Part shown: one piece after another, positions 46,003-57,477 of the stretch
Position numbering within the stretch: position 1 is the first letter of the stretch
How the letters are laid out: each line of letters starts with the position of its first letter
From: Agrobacterium vitis
GTDB lineage: Bacteria > Pseudomonadota > Alphaproteobacteria > Rhizobiales > Rhizobiaceae
Direction of reading: 5' to 3'
Assembly (NCBI RefSeq): GCF_037039395.1
Contig: NZ_CP146242.1
Span: 1,725,001-1,789,000 of the forward strand
Length of the DNA: 64,000 nt
The notes under the pieces: generated by a model
Told to the model about the DNA's origin: nothing
The model's database searches: none
What the model saw: the letters and a program-made list of their open reading frames with translations, nothing else
Program-made: the position numbers and the translations under genes

Positions 46003-46767
46003 TCAGTCAAAATCGAGGGCATGCAATTCCGATCCATGCCGCTTCAACCAGCTCTTGGCCTCGTCCATGCCGGGGCAGAGACATTTGCACAGCGCCCAGA
46101 ATTGCGGGCCGTGGTTCATTTCCTTCAAATGCGCCACCTCATGGGCGGCAAGGTAATCGATCACCGAGGGTGGCGCCATGACGATGCGCCAGGAAAAGCT
46201 TAAACTGCCATCCCAGGAGCAGGAGCCCCAACGGCTGCGGGTGTCCTTCAGCGCCAGGCTTTTTGCCGGCTTGCCCAGCCGTCCGGTATGGATGGCGACC
46301 AGCCTCTCCAGATCGAGCCGTGCTTCCTTTTTCAAAAAGGCCGACAACCGCCGACCGGCATGTTCCGGCAGACCACTGATGCGGATCACCGGTTCACCAT
46401 TTTCCATCTGCACCTGGGTCACGCCGCGCAATTGACCGGTATGCTCGATACGATGCGCAATGCCGCGCAGCAAAATCATGCCCCCTGCCCTGACTTTCGT
46501 ATCATCGGAAAAGCGGGCCAGCTTGCTTTCCAGCCAGCCGCGATGCCGCTCGATAAAATCGTTGACGTCGCCTTGGCGTACCCCTTTGGGAATGGTCATT
46601 TTCAGGCCCCGGCCACCGGGCTCGATCCGCAGGGTAATGCGGGTGGCGCGCAGGTTTTCGCGAATGGCAAGCGGCACAGATCGCCCGGCCACGATCAGCT
46701 CGCGGCTTTCCGGCACTTTCGGCTTTTTCACCGCTCTGGTCGGGCTTCGCAAAAACAAGGGAAACAT
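46003..46767 (-). CDS. YgjP/DUF45 family M48-like metallopeptidase
   Basis: 254 aa. The zinc motif HEVAHLKEMNHGPQFW gives HExxH plus the downstream ligand His. Preceded by the DTRSRWGSCSWDGSLSFSWR segment typical of the YgjP/SprT-like group. Physiological substrate unknown. It lies 41 bp upstream of trpF on the same strand and may be co-transcribed. Cytoplasmic, no signal sequence. Confidence 0.88.
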   Translation of the reverse strand: MFPLFLRSPTRAVKKPKVPESRELIVAGRSVPLAIRENLRATRITLRIEPGGRGLKMTIPKGVRQGDVNDFIERHRGWLESKLARFSDDTKVRAGGMILLRGIAHRIEHTGQLRGVTQVQMENGEPVIRISGLPEHAGRRLSAFLKKEARLDLERLVAIHTGRLGKPAKSLALKDTRSRWGSCSWDGSLSFSWRIVMAPPSVIDYLAAHEVAHLKEMNHGPQFWALCKCLCPGMDEAKSWLKRHGSELHALDFD

Positions 46768-46921
46768 GCGGGTCTTTTACCTGATTCGGTCGGATCGTCG
46801 CCTTATATCGCTTCCAGTCTCTGAAGAATTGCTGTTGGCGTGGGAAAATCCGGCAAAAATCGACAGTGCCATTTATAGCCTGCAAGCGGCGATTATTGGA
46901 TAGGTTACGAGCCAGAGCCAT

Positions 46922-46956
46922 AAAAAAGGCCGACATCCAGAGATATCGGCCTTTTT
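46922..46956. terminator. bidirectional hairpin terminator
   Basis: AAAAAAGGCCGACAT and ATATCGGCCTTTTT pair (GGCCGA-ATCGGCC core) with A and T tracts on either side. It would end the DUF2852 gene on the minus strand. Confidence 0.82.
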
Positions 46957-46971
46957 AGAATTGAGTGACGG

Positions 46972-47418
46972 TCAGTCCTGAGTGAAGGTCTGGACATCGC
47001 TGCCGCGCTCATCCCGGCGGTTGGCATTGCGCTGGTTCATGAAGCGGTTGAATTCATCCTGATCCTTGGCGCGCTGCAATTCCAGGACATAGGCCTCGAA
47101 TTCCTCACGCATTTCTTCAAGCTTGCGGCGTTCCTGCTCGATACGCTCCAGCTCGGCGACACGCCATTCATCGAAGGCGAGGTTACCACTGGAGGCGCTA
47201 AAGCGGTTGCGATTGCGTGAGCGGCGGCTGCCGCAGCATTTTGAAAACATGGCGTCCATAGCCTCATTTGCGTTCCGTTTCGATGTGCGGAAGCGATCGC
47301 CCCATAAAATATAGGCAAGCATGGCAAGGCCAAGCGGCCAGAAGATCACGAAGCCGAGCACCATCATGGCAATCGTCGCAGGCGTCCAGCCTGGACGCAG
47401 CAATGCTGATTGGTTCAT
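46972..47418 (-). CDS. DUF2852 membrane protein
   Basis: Function unknown; the family is common in Rhizobiales. One hydrophobic hairpin near residues 12-35 (WTPATIAMMVLGFVIFWPLG) is followed by a Cys-rich CCGSRRS patch, then a charged coiled-coil region rich in E, R and K (ERIEQERRKLEEMREEFEAY) and a disordered tail. The start at 47418 is supported by GAGGAT, giving 148 aa. Confidence 0.85.
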   Translation of the reverse strand: MNQSALLRPGWTPATIAMMVLGFVIFWPLGLAMLAYILWGDRFRTSKRNANEAMDAMFSKCCGSRRSRNRNRFSASSGNLAFDEWRVAELERIEQERRKLEEMREEFEAYVLELQRAKDQDEFNRFMNQRNANRRDERGSDVQTFTQD

Positions 47419-47555
47419 TCCATTATCCTCGTTATGTCCGGCAAGCACCATGCGACCGGACATATTCGAGATGGGAATGGCGGATACAACCTTCAAGCGT
47501 GCATCATTCGCAATTTGCTAAATCACTCGAAAAATTCGGGAAATTCGATTTCCCC

Positions 47556-48851
47556 TCAGGCTGATTTTCCACCCTTGATAACGCGCTTCACCATCGTTGC
47601 CGGCTTTGCTGCCGAGGACTGTTGATTGGAATGCTGCTTGGCAAAAGCAACGATGCGCGGCGCAATCTCGCGACGGAACCGAGACCCTGTGAAGACGCCA
47701 TAATGGCCGACATCCGGCTGCATGTAATGCATACGCTTGTCATCGGCGAGATTGGTGCAGAGCGTTTGTGCCGCCTTTGTCTGGCCGACGCCGGAAATAT
47801 CGTCGTTCTCGCCTTCGACCGTCAAAAGAGCCACATTGCGGATGGCGCCGCAATCGACCGGTTTGCCACGATGCATCAGCTCGCCCTTCGGCAGGGAATG
47901 CCGCATGAACACGGCTTCCACCGTTTGCAGATAGAACTCAGCCGTCAGGTCCATGACCGACAGATATTCATCATAGAATTCCCGGTGCTTTTCGGCGGAA
48001 TCGCCGTTGTTCTTCACCAAATGCACATAGAAATCTTTCTGGGCAATCATATGCCGATCAAGATTCATCGACATGAATCCTGAAAGCTGAAGGAAGCCCG
48101 GATAGACGGGCCGCAGGAAGCCCGGCTGCGGCCAGGGAACGTTCATGATGACGTTTTCCTCAAACCATTCAATCGGCTTGTTCTTGGCCAGCTCATTAAC
48201 GGCTGTCGGATTGATGCGCGTATCGATCGGGCCACCCATCAATGTCATGGAGGATGGCACGAATTCGTCGTTTTCCGCCTCCATCCGTGCCACGGCCGCC
48301 AGAACTGGAACGGAAGGCTGACAGACGGCAACAAGATTGGTGTTTGGGCCGAGATGATGCAGGATCTCGATCACGTAATCGACATAGTCATCGAAGTCGA
48401 AAGTTCCGTCCGTCATCGGCACCATGCGGGCATCGATCCAGTCGGTAATATAAACATCGGCACTCGGCAGCAATGCCTCGACCGTGCCGCGCAGCAAGGT
48501 GGCGTAATGGCCTGACATCGGCGCGACGATGAGGATTTTTGGGTCGTCACTCCGGGGCTGGGTCAGGCTCCGGTTGAAATGAATGAGATTGCAGAACGGC
48601 TTGGACCACGTGACTTCCTCGGTGATCTTCACGGGCGATCCGTCGATCACCGTGGTCGGAAGACCGAATTCGGGCTTGCCATAGCGCCGCGTGTTGCGCT
48701 CGATCACCTCGAAGCCTGCGGCCATCGTCCGGCCGATGACGGTGTGAGTAAGCGGGTTCAGCGGATTGCGGAAGGCCAGACGCATGGCATCTGCCGTGGC
48801 ACGCAAAGGAGCCATGGCTGCGTGATTCATTTCATACAGTTGATAAAACAT
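47556..48851 (-). CDS. phaZ: intracellular polyhydroxyalkanoate depolymerase
   Basis: Mobilises PHB granules. Intracellular PhaZ uses a cysteine nucleophile, here C177 in VAVCQPSVPVLAAVA, replacing the usual serine lipase box. Further signatures are APMSGHYATLLRGT and the C-terminal VGHYGVFTGSRFR with the catalytic His. Length is 431 aa from the ATG at 48851 (MFYQLYEMNH). Monocistronic. Confidence 0.93.
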   Translation of the reverse strand: MFYQLYEMNHAAMAPLRATADAMRLAFRNPLNPLTHTVIGRTMAAGFEVIERNTRRYGKPEFGLPTTVIDGSPVKITEEVTWSKPFCNLIHFNRSLTQPRSDDPKILIVAPMSGHYATLLRGTVEALLPSADVYITDWIDARMVPMTDGTFDFDDYVDYVIEILHHLGPNTNLVAVCQPSVPVLAAVARMEAENDEFVPSSMTLMGGPIDTRINPTAVNELAKNKPIEWFEENVIMNVPWPQPGFLRPVYPGFLQLSGFMSMNLDRHMIAQKDFYVHLVKNNGDSAEKHREFYDEYLSVMDLTAEFYLQTVEAVFMRHSLPKGELMHRGKPVDCGAIRNVALLTVEGENDDISGVGQTKAAQTLCTNLADDKRMHYMQPDVGHYGVFTGSRFRREIAPRIVAFAKQHSNQQSSAAKPATMVKRVIKGGKSA

Positions 48852-49267
48852 CGATGCGATCCGCCTCTTCCCTGTTGTCACTCATCCAAAGCTAAACTGG
48901 ACCAGTCGAGCCAAGGTTCCGGCCGGAGTTCAAAGGGGTAAAGAAATTGCTTAGCTCCACCACTATCCAACCTTTGACCAGATAGTATGCACAGAAACCT
49001 TTATACTTCATAGATTTTATTGCGCGAATCCGCCCATGGGATTTCACACCTTGACAAAGGAGTGGTGGAGCTTTCCGGTGCGTTTCGGCCTTGGTTGTCA
49101 CACCTTGCCGGTTGCGGCCACACACCCTATGTGCCGCGAAGAGGTTTGGTCAGGTGTTTCGCAACTGAGCCGTAAACTCAGCTAACGGTCTTGGGATAGT
49201 TCTTCTGAACGCAAATGCGGACCTGGGCCATCCTTGTTTCGAGACTTCCACATTTTGAGGTTTGATA
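48852..49267. other. 416-bp gap between phaZ and the nitroreductase gene
   Basis: Promoters of two divergent genes. It contains an exact 12-bp inverted pair, AGCTCCACCACT (48953-48964) and AGTGGTGGAGCT (49061-49072), and two near copies of TCACACCTTG. A minus-strand ORF at 48892-49125 is not convincing. Confidence 0.4.
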
Positions 49268-49864
49268 ATGACAAGCAGCAATCATCGTAACGCCACCCAT
49301 GACATTCACCCGATCTTCCTCGATCGCTGGTCGCCCCGCGCCTTCACAGGCGAGACCATGAGCAAAACCGAATTGCTGACCATTCTTGAAGCGGCGCATT
49401 GGGCGCCGTCGGCTTTTAACTATCAGCCCTGGCGCTTCGTCTATGCCTTGAAGGGCGACGAACATTTCGATGCCCTGCTGGGCGCCTTGATCGAATTCAA
49501 CCAAGGCTGGGCCAAGAATGCCTCCGCTCTGGTTTTCGTCATTTCCGATACGCTGAGCCGCTCTCCCGACGGCTCCGCGCCGAAGCCTTCGCGCAGCCAC
49601 AGCTTCGATGCCGGTGCTGCCTGGGGTTATCTCGCACTTCAGGCTATTCATTCCGGCTTCCATGCGCATGGCATGACTGGTGTGGATTTCGACAAGGCCG
49701 CCAACGTGCTTGGTGTTCCCGCCGATTTCCATATCGAGGCCGCCGTTGCGATTGGCAAGCTGGGGGATAAATCGATCCTGCCGGAAGGTTTGCAGGCGAA
49801 GGAAGTGCCCAATGGCCGCAAACCGCTGGAAACCGTGGTTTTTGAGGGTAAATTCAAGGCGTGA
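49268..49864 (+). CDS. nitroreductase family protein
   Basis: FMN-dependent oxidoreductase of the NfsB-like superfamily, 198 aa. It carries the N-terminal RWSPRAFTGETMSK with the FMN-binding Arg/Ser region, ILEAAHWAPSAFNYQPWR, and GAAWGYLALQAIHSGFHAHG. Physiological substrate unknown. The ATG at 49268 follows a GAGG. Ends at the hairpin at 49981, which is shared with gyrB. Confidence 0.88.
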   Translation: MTSSNHRNATHDIHPIFLDRWSPRAFTGETMSKTELLTILEAAHWAPSAFNYQPWRFVYALKGDEHFDALLGALIEFNQGWAKNASALVFVISDTLSRSPDGSAPKPSRSHSFDAGAAWGYLALQAIHSGFHAHGMTGVDFDKAANVLGVPADFHIEAAVAIGKLGDKSILPEGLQAKEVPNGRKPLETVVFEGKFKA

Positions 49865-49960
49865 ACGGTTATTCGAAGGGTCATTGAAATGATCCTTCCT
49901 ATTGCAGCCCTATTGCAGCGCTGTCCACCAAAAGGGATTGCGCGGTGTTGTAAGGCGGAA

Positions 49961-49976
49961 TGTTTCACGTGAGTCA
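49961..49976. other. parS: parS-like ParB-binding palindrome
   Basis: TGTTTCACGTGAGTCA matches the parS 16-mer at 14 of 16 positions. Intergenic, just before the gyrB/nitroreductase terminator. Confidence 0.62.
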
Positions 49977-49980
49977 CGAA

Positions 49981-50013
49981 AAAGGCCGTGCTTTTTTACA
50001 AAGCACGGCCTTT
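49981..50013. terminator. bidirectional hairpin terminator of the nitroreductase gene and gyrB
   Basis: AAAGGCCGTGCTTT pairs with AAAGCACGGCCTTT around TTTAC, with A and T tracts on both sides, so it can end both converging transcripts. Confidence 0.9.
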
Positions 50014-50037
50014 TTATTTTGCTATCTGTGGGGTCCG

Positions 50038-52473
<2,436 letters not shown>

Positions 52474-52598
52474 TCAGCGATCTTTCCAGTGTCATAAGCA
52501 ATATGCGTGGCCGCGACAAAAATTATGGCGAATCACACACGTTGGCACTTTCCGACTATAGGGATTTTGCGGCGACTTCCAAATCGCAGCCATGAAAT

Positions 52599-52994
52599 TC
52601 AGCAGGCTTCCACGGGATTTCCAGGGTTTTGACGGTCCCGCTCGCTTCTGCTCAGGAGTGCGTTGAGATCTTCTATCACATCGGGCGACAAGGTGCGAAT
52701 CATCCCTGCAAGCCGGTTGGCAAAAGCGGTATGGGCAGCAGGCAGACCAGCGGTATCCAGCGTCACCCGAGGATGGGAAAGGCCCGCTACGGCAAACAGG
52801 TCATCGGCCTCATCCCAGATGATGTTGAAATAGCCGGCAATGCGTTGCAAGAGGTCAAAGCTCGGCTTGCCGCGCCGTCCGTGCTCGAGCGCCGAAAGAT
52901 AGGCTGGCGTCACGCCAATCGCCTTGGCCATGTCCTTCTGGCTCACGCCCTTGCGCTCACGAAGTCCACGCACCGCATCGCCGAAGGGGGTCAT
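52599..52994 (-). CDS. XRE-type helix-turn-helix regulator
   Basis: 131 aa. The HTH is VSQKDMAKAIGVTPAYLSALEHGRRGKPS near residues 17-45. The C-terminal half is helical with no recognised ligand-binding domain. Its ATG overlaps the smr stop (ATGA), so it is the last gene of timA-mltA-smr-HTH. Target unknown. Confidence 0.9.
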   Translation of the reverse strand: MTPFGDAVRGLRERKGVSQKDMAKAIGVTPAYLSALEHGRRGKPSFDLLQRIAGYFNIIWDEADDLFAVAGLSHPRVTLDTAGLPAAHTAFANRLAGMIRTLSPDVIEDLNALLSRSERDRQNPGNPVEAC

Positions 52995-53572
52995 TGTCCA
53001 TCCCCGCCCAATCGTTCCCCGCCCCGGCGCGCCAAGCGGACGTAAAGCGCACCTTCTCCACCGTGATGATGAGCTGCTGGCTCATGGGAAGAAATCAAGT
53101 AACGGAATTCCGGCTTGGAAAACCACAGCGGCACCGCCCGTTTCAGGGCGCCTTCGCTGCCCATCGAACTGCCCTTGCCGGTGATGATCAAGACGTGACG
53201 AAGTCCACGCTCATGGGCGCGCACCAGAAACTCCAACAGGATCGCATGGGCCTCGCTCTGGAACAGTCCGTGCAGGTCAATGCGGGCTTCCAGCTTGAGC
53301 TTGCCACGCGACAGCTTGCGCTTGACAGGACGCTCCAGTGGATGGTGGAGGCCGGACGGCTTCTTCGGTTCAGGCTTTGCGGCAGAACTTTCGAGCGAGG
53401 CACGCATGGCTGCAAGGCCGGGTTCCAGAACTTTGGACGCTTCCAATTCAGATAAGGCGTCTTCAAAGGCGGTCAACTCTTCCAGACGACCGGCCATGGG
53501 TCGGGTGGTGCGTGCCACCTTGCCCCACAAAATCCGATCTTCCGTACTGATCCTGTCCCTGCCCGCCATCAA
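52991..53572 (-). CDS. Smr domain protein
   Basis: 193 aa, with the Smr domain in the C-terminal half: ARIDLHGLFQSEA (LDLHG-like motif) and IITGKGSSMGSEGALK, the signatures of the MutS2-type nuclease-like fold. Role unknown; Smr domains bind or nick branched DNA or RNA. Overlaps both neighbours by ATGA. Confidence 0.9.
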   Translation of the reverse strand: MMAGRDRISTEDRILWGKVARTTRPMAGRLEELTAFEDALSELEASKVLEPGLAAMRASLESSAAKPEPKKPSGLHHPLERPVKRKLSRGKLKLEARIDLHGLFQSEAHAILLEFLVRAHERGLRHVLIITGKGSSMGSEGALKRAVPLWFSKPEFRYLISSHEPAAHHHGGEGALYVRLARRGGERLGGDGQ

Positions 53573-54714
53573 CCAAACCTCGACTCGACCCTTTTAGCGG
53601 CCTGTTTCGGGATCAGGATATAGAAATCCGCGTCGTTGCGCACCGCCCCGGCGAGATTTCCTGCTTCATCGCCAGAGCCGGTGAAGATGTCGCCGCGCGC
53701 CGGTCCGACAATCGCCGAGCCCGTGTCGAGCGCCAGCATCAACCGCGCAAAAGGCTTGCCGCTATCAAAACCCGTCGGATCTTGGGACGTCAGGGTTTGG
53801 GAATGAATGAAAAACGGAAAGCCGAATGTATGGATCGTTCGGTCCACCGCCAGGGATCGTCCCGCCACCAGCGGCACTTTCGCCGCCGCGATCGGACCGC
53901 GTGACAGGTCACCAACCTCGGCTTCTCGAAAAAAGATATAGGAGCGATTGTGCCACAAGACCTCATCGACCTGGTCGGGATGAGACGCCAGCCAGGCGCG
54001 GATCGCGTGCATCGACATCGCCTCGGGAGGAATTTCACCCCGCTTCAGCAGCAGCCCGCCAATGCCGGAAAAAGGATGGCCCGCCTTGGCAGCATAGGTA
54101 ATCCGTCCAACCCGCCCGTCGGCATAACGCAATCGCGCTGCACCCTGGACATGGACGAAAAACACATCGACTTTCGATTTGGCCCAGGCAATTTCCAGCC
54201 CGCGTCCCTGTAGAAAGCCCTGGTCGATGGCCTGACGATCCGGATAACAGGTTATGCCGGACTCGCTCTTGCGTGCGAACACATAGGAGGGATCAATATT
54301 TTCAGGCCGGCTCTGATCATCAAGATCGATCAAATCGTCAGGTCGGCGGTAAAAGGGAAAGCGGTAGAGATCGTCGGGATGATCGGAAACCTCGATATCG
54401 GGCTCATAAAAAGCCGTAACGAAACCCGCCCTGCCATCCGTGCGCGCTATACGAAAAACCTGGCATTCGTCTTCTAGCAGGTGCCGCAATGCGTCGCCGT
54501 CTGCTCGTGGTAAAGCCGCTGCCTTTTCAAGCAGCGGTATCAGGTCCTGCGAGGTCAATCCCAATTGGCCGGGCCGGTAAGGCTTGACCGTGGTCAGATA
54601 ATCCAGGCAATCGACCACGGCCGGCAAAAGCGCCGAGGGATCGTCAGCGTCCCAACCGGGGAGTCGGTCGAAGCCAACACGCTCCAACCGAAACTTTGTC
54701 GCTTCACCGCTCAT
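53569..54714 (-). CDS. mltA: MltA-type lytic transglycosylase
   Basis: Cleaves peptidoglycan to 1,6-anhydroMurNAc products, the input of the AmgK-MurU recycling pair encoded elsewhere in the window. The MltA domain runs from about 70 to 260 (TAFYEPDIEVSDHPD). The C-terminal 3D domain has the conserved ALDTGSAIVGPARGDIFTG. Length is 381 aa. No obvious N-terminal signal peptide is visible (MSGEATKFRLERVGFDRLPG), which is odd for a periplasmic enzyme; the start could lie elsewhere, but upstream sequence overlaps timA. Confidence 0.93.
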   Translation of the reverse strand: MSGEATKFRLERVGFDRLPGWDADDPSALLPAVVDCLDYLTTVKPYRPGQLGLTSQDLIPLLEKAAALPRADGDALRHLLEDECQVFRIARTDGRAGFVTAFYEPDIEVSDHPDDLYRFPFYRRPDDLIDLDDQSRPENIDPSYVFARKSESGITCYPDRQAIDQGFLQGRGLEIAWAKSKVDVFFVHVQGAARLRYADGRVGRITYAAKAGHPFSGIGGLLLKRGEIPPEAMSMHAIRAWLASHPDQVDEVLWHNRSYIFFREAEVGDLSRGPIAAAKVPLVAGRSLAVDRTIHTFGFPFFIHSQTLTSQDPTGFDSGKPFARLMLALDTGSAIVGPARGDIFTGSGDEAGNLAGAVRNDADFYILIPKQAAKRVESRFG

Positions 54715-55409
54715 TGGTCGGATTCGGTGGCGATCAGCTTCCAGTTCGGATCGCGTGAGCGCGTATCGCGGGCAAATGTCCAGATATCGTTGACATCGCC
54801 AACCGATTCAGCGTCACCCTCGATCACCGCGCCTTGGCTGTCATAGGTCGCGGAAATCAACTGGCTGACCAGCCGCACGGTGATCTGGACTTCCTGGCCA
54901 CGGACTTCGGCGCCGGTGATTTCCGCCTTGTCGATACCGACAAAAGTCGACTTCATCACTTCGCCGCGCTGTTCGCGCTCGGTAATCGCCGCATCGAAAC
55001 CCTCATAGACCTCACGCGACAGCAGATCCTTCAAGCTCTTCCTGTCGCCAGCCGCGAAGGCCGTGACAATCATCTCGTAAGCCATACGAGCGCCATTGAG
55101 GAATTCCTTCGGCACAAAGCTCGGATCAACCTCCACGACCTGGCGCAATTGCTGGTTCAGCGGGGTGCCAGCTGGGGCGTAGGCGTCGATTGCCGTCTGG
55201 CGTTCCTCGCCATCGGCCTCATCGCGGCGGGGTAAAGTCACGACCCGCGCATCTTCCGCTGCTGGAGATGTCGCGTCCGGACGTCCGGCGAAAGGATCTT
55301 TCGGTGGCTTTTCATTGCCAGTGCGACGTCCCAATACGCTGCGCAGCTGCCAGAAAATCAGGACCGCAGCCACCAGAAAGAAGAGAGTCACAAAATCATT
55401 AGAACCCAT
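54711..55409 (-). CDS. Tim44-like TimA family membrane protein
   Basis: 232 aa. One N-terminal transmembrane helix (TLFFLVAAVLIFWQL) is followed by a Pro/charged linker and a Tim44-like domain (VDPSFVPKEFLNGARMAYE, and ISATYDSQGAVIEGDA to IWTFARDTRSRDPNWKL). In alphaproteobacteria the family sits at the inner membrane, probably as an adaptor. The start at 55409 (MGSNDFVTLFF) was chosen because it begins the membrane helix; the open frame to 55976 overlaps fxsA on the other strand. Confidence 0.88.
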   Translation of the reverse strand: MGSNDFVTLFFLVAAVLIFWQLRSVLGRRTGNEKPPKDPFAGRPDATSPAAEDARVVTLPRRDEADGEERQTAIDAYAPAGTPLNQQLRQVVEVDPSFVPKEFLNGARMAYEMIVTAFAAGDRKSLKDLLSREVYEGFDAAITEREQRGEVMKSTFVGIDKAEITGAEVRGQEVQITVRLVSQLISATYDSQGAVIEGDAESVGDVNDIWTFARDTRSRDPNWKLIATESDQ

Positions 55410-55530
55410 TGCCACCGCACCGCTGTTTAATTTGAAGCTTTCACACTCCATATAGTCTGCCTGGATGCTGCATTCAAATAGCCGACGCCACTTCTTTAGG
55501 TTCTCACGATAATCGTTTAAAGGAAACCAA

Positions 55531-56064
55531 ATGCGACTGACTGCCCTTTTCCTGTTGCTACTGCCTTTGATGAAGATCGCCGGCTTTGTCCTGGTCGGAC
55601 AATGGCTGGGTGTTCTGCCGACACTGGCGCTGGTGATCGGCTCCAGTCTGTTCGGCCTGCTGGTGCTCAGGAGCCAGGGGATCAGTCTTGCCCAGCGCCT
55701 GCGTCGTCCGCGTCCAAACGACCCCGAACGAGCGGCCAAAGGCGTACTGAGCGGCACAGCACAGATGTTTGGCGGACTATTGCTGATATTGCCAGGCTTC
55801 ATCACCGATATTCTTGGCCTGCTGCTCCTGGTGCCAATGGTGCGCTCTGCGCTTTGGAAGATCATCAGCCCAAGACTTGTCTTCGTGCAGCGCGGCGGGC
55901 GGGGACCTGGCTGGCAACAGGGGCCAGGCGGGCCGTCATCATCAGGACCAGGTCCAGCAAAAGCGGAGGACATCATCGATCTCGATGAAAAGGAATATCA
56001 AAGGCACAATCCAAACGGCTCCTCGCGCTGGACCCGGTTGCCAGGGGATGACGGCAAGGGGTGA
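55531..56064 (+). CDS. fxsA: FxsA family membrane protein
   Basis: 177 aa, with three to four hydrophobic segments in the first 110 residues (LFLLLLPLMKIAGFVLVGQW, VIGSSLFGLLVLRSQG, LLLILPGFITDILGLLLLVP) and a Gly/Pro-rich disordered tail. FxsA in E. coli alleviates phage T7 exclusion by F. Role in rhizobia unknown. Divergent from timA; secB follows after 66 bp. Confidence 0.9.
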   Translation: MRLTALFLLLLPLMKIAGFVLVGQWLGVLPTLALVIGSSLFGLLVLRSQGISLAQRLRRPRPNDPERAAKGVLSGTAQMFGGLLLILPGFITDILGLLLLVPMVRSALWKIISPRLVFVQRGGRGPGWQQGPGGPSSSGPGPAKAEDIIDLDEKEYQRHNPNGSSRWTRLPGDDGKG

Positions 56065-56130
56065 AAGGCTTGTAAGGCCCACCTTGAAATGATAGATGGC
56101 CTCGAACCATAAAAGCCTTGAGGAACCCCA

Positions 56131-56592
56131 ATGGCCAATGAAAACAGCAATGGGGCGGAAAGCCCGTCCCTGAATATCCTTGCACAATATATCAAGGATC
56201 TGTCCTTCGAAAATCCGGGTGCGCCGCGCTCGCTCCAGGCCCGGGACAAGGCCCCTTCGATCAATATCAATGTCAATGTCAACGCCAACCCGCTGTCGGA
56301 CAATGATTTCGACGTGGTCCTGTCGCTGACCGCCGAAGCGCGCGACGACGACAAAGTGGTTTTTGCAGCCGAGCTGGTCTATGGCGGCGTCTTCCGCATC
56401 ACCGGTTTCCCGCAGGAGCATATGCTGCCGGTGTTGTTCATCGAATGCCCGCGCCTGCTCTTCCCGTTTGCGCGCCAGATCATCGCCGATGCAACGCGCA
56501 ATGGCGGTTTCCCCCCACTGATGATCGACCCGATCGATTTTGCACAGATGTTTGCCCAGCGCTTTGCCGAGGAACAGGGTCGGGTCAACTGA
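56131..56592 (+). CDS. secB: protein-export chaperone SecB
   Basis: Keeps preproteins unfolded for SecA. It has [31 protein letters not shown] beta strands and [20 protein letters not shown]. Length is 153 aa. Ends at a strong hairpin terminator. Confidence 0.97.
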   Translation: MANENSNGAESPSLNILAQYIKDLSFENPGAPRSLQARDKAPSININVNVNANPLSDNDFDVVLSLTAEARDDDKVVFAAELVYGGVFRITGFPQEHMLPVLFIECPRLLFPFARQIIADATRNGGFPPLMIDPIDFAQMFAQRFAEEQGRVN

Positions 56593-56620
56593 TCCTTGCG
56601 CCATGCCGCTCTTTAACCTT

Positions 56621-56651
56621 AAAAAAAGCCCGGTCGATCCGGGCTTTTTTT
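56621..56651. terminator. bidirectional terminator of secB and dnaQ
   Basis: AAAAAAAGCCCGG pairs with CCGGGCTTTTTTT around TCGAT. Flanked by converging secB and dnaQ. Confidence 0.9.
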
Positions 56652-56674
56652 ATACCAAATAACTACGGCTACTG

Positions 56675-57385
56675 TTATTCGCCTTGATTGTAATGCGCCC
56701 AGATCGCCTTCTGGCCGAGCCGCTTGACGAGAGCTGCGTGGCGCTCCTGTTCGGCCTCGGTTAGTCGCGGTGCCAGTGTTTTCGGACGGGCGGCAATTTC
56801 CACCGTCACATTGCTATCCTGAGTGCGGGATCGCTTGTCGCTGTTTCCCGACTGCTCAAGACCGAAGGTCGCCTGGCGACCTCCCAGCATTTCGATATAA
56901 ACTTCAGCCAGAAGTTCGGAGTCGAGCAAGGCGCCATGCTTGGTACGATGAGAATTGTCGATACCATAGCGTCGGCAAAGCGCATCGAGCGAGTTTGGGC
57001 CCATCGGGTGTTTGCGCCGCGCCAGAGACAGGGTATCGACGACATGCTCCGGCCCGACCGGCGGGCGACCCAACCGCTCGAACTCGGCATTGATAAATCC
57101 CATGTCGAATGTGGCATTATGCGCCACCCATTTCGCCCCGTCGAAAAACGCCACCAGATCCTCGACGATATCGGCGAAGACCGGCTTATCCTTCAGAAAC
57201 TCAGGTGTAATGCCGTGAACCGCCAAGGCATCTGGGTGAATGGCCCGGTCGGCAGGGTTGATATAGACATGAAAACTGCGGCCGGTCGGGAAATGATTGA
57301 ACAATTCGATGCCACCGATTTCAATCACCCGGTCCAGTTTGCTTTCCAGTCCGGTGGTTTCCGTATCGAAAACGATTTCCCGCAT
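56675..57385 (-). CDS. dnaQ: DNA polymerase III epsilon subunit
   Basis: 3'-5' proofreading exonuclease. ExoI is VFDTETTGLESK, ExoII has HNATFDMGFINAEF, and ExoIII is HGALLDSELLAEVY. Length is 236 aa. About 90 bp downstream of coaE on the same strand. Confidence 0.96.
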   Translation of the reverse strand: MREIVFDTETTGLESKLDRVIEIGGIELFNHFPTGRSFHVYINPADRAIHPDALAVHGITPEFLKDKPVFADIVEDLVAFFDGAKWVAHNATFDMGFINAEFERLGRPPVGPEHVVDTLSLARRKHPMGPNSLDALCRRYGIDNSHRTKHGALLDSELLAEVYIEMLGGRQATFGLEQSGNSDKRSRTQDSNVTVEIAARPKTLAPRLTEAEQERHAALVKRLGQKAIWAHYNQGE

Positions 57386-57477
57386 TATTGCTCCGTCACT
57401 TGATTTTGTGTTTAGCTTTGGCCGATGGCTATTCCAGACGCCACGCCATTTTCCAAGAAAACTCTGGTGGTTTGATG

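Noticed and set aside
48605..48612. CCACGTGA in phaZ as a parS
   Set aside because: Only the CACGTG core is shared; a 6-mer is expected often by chance.
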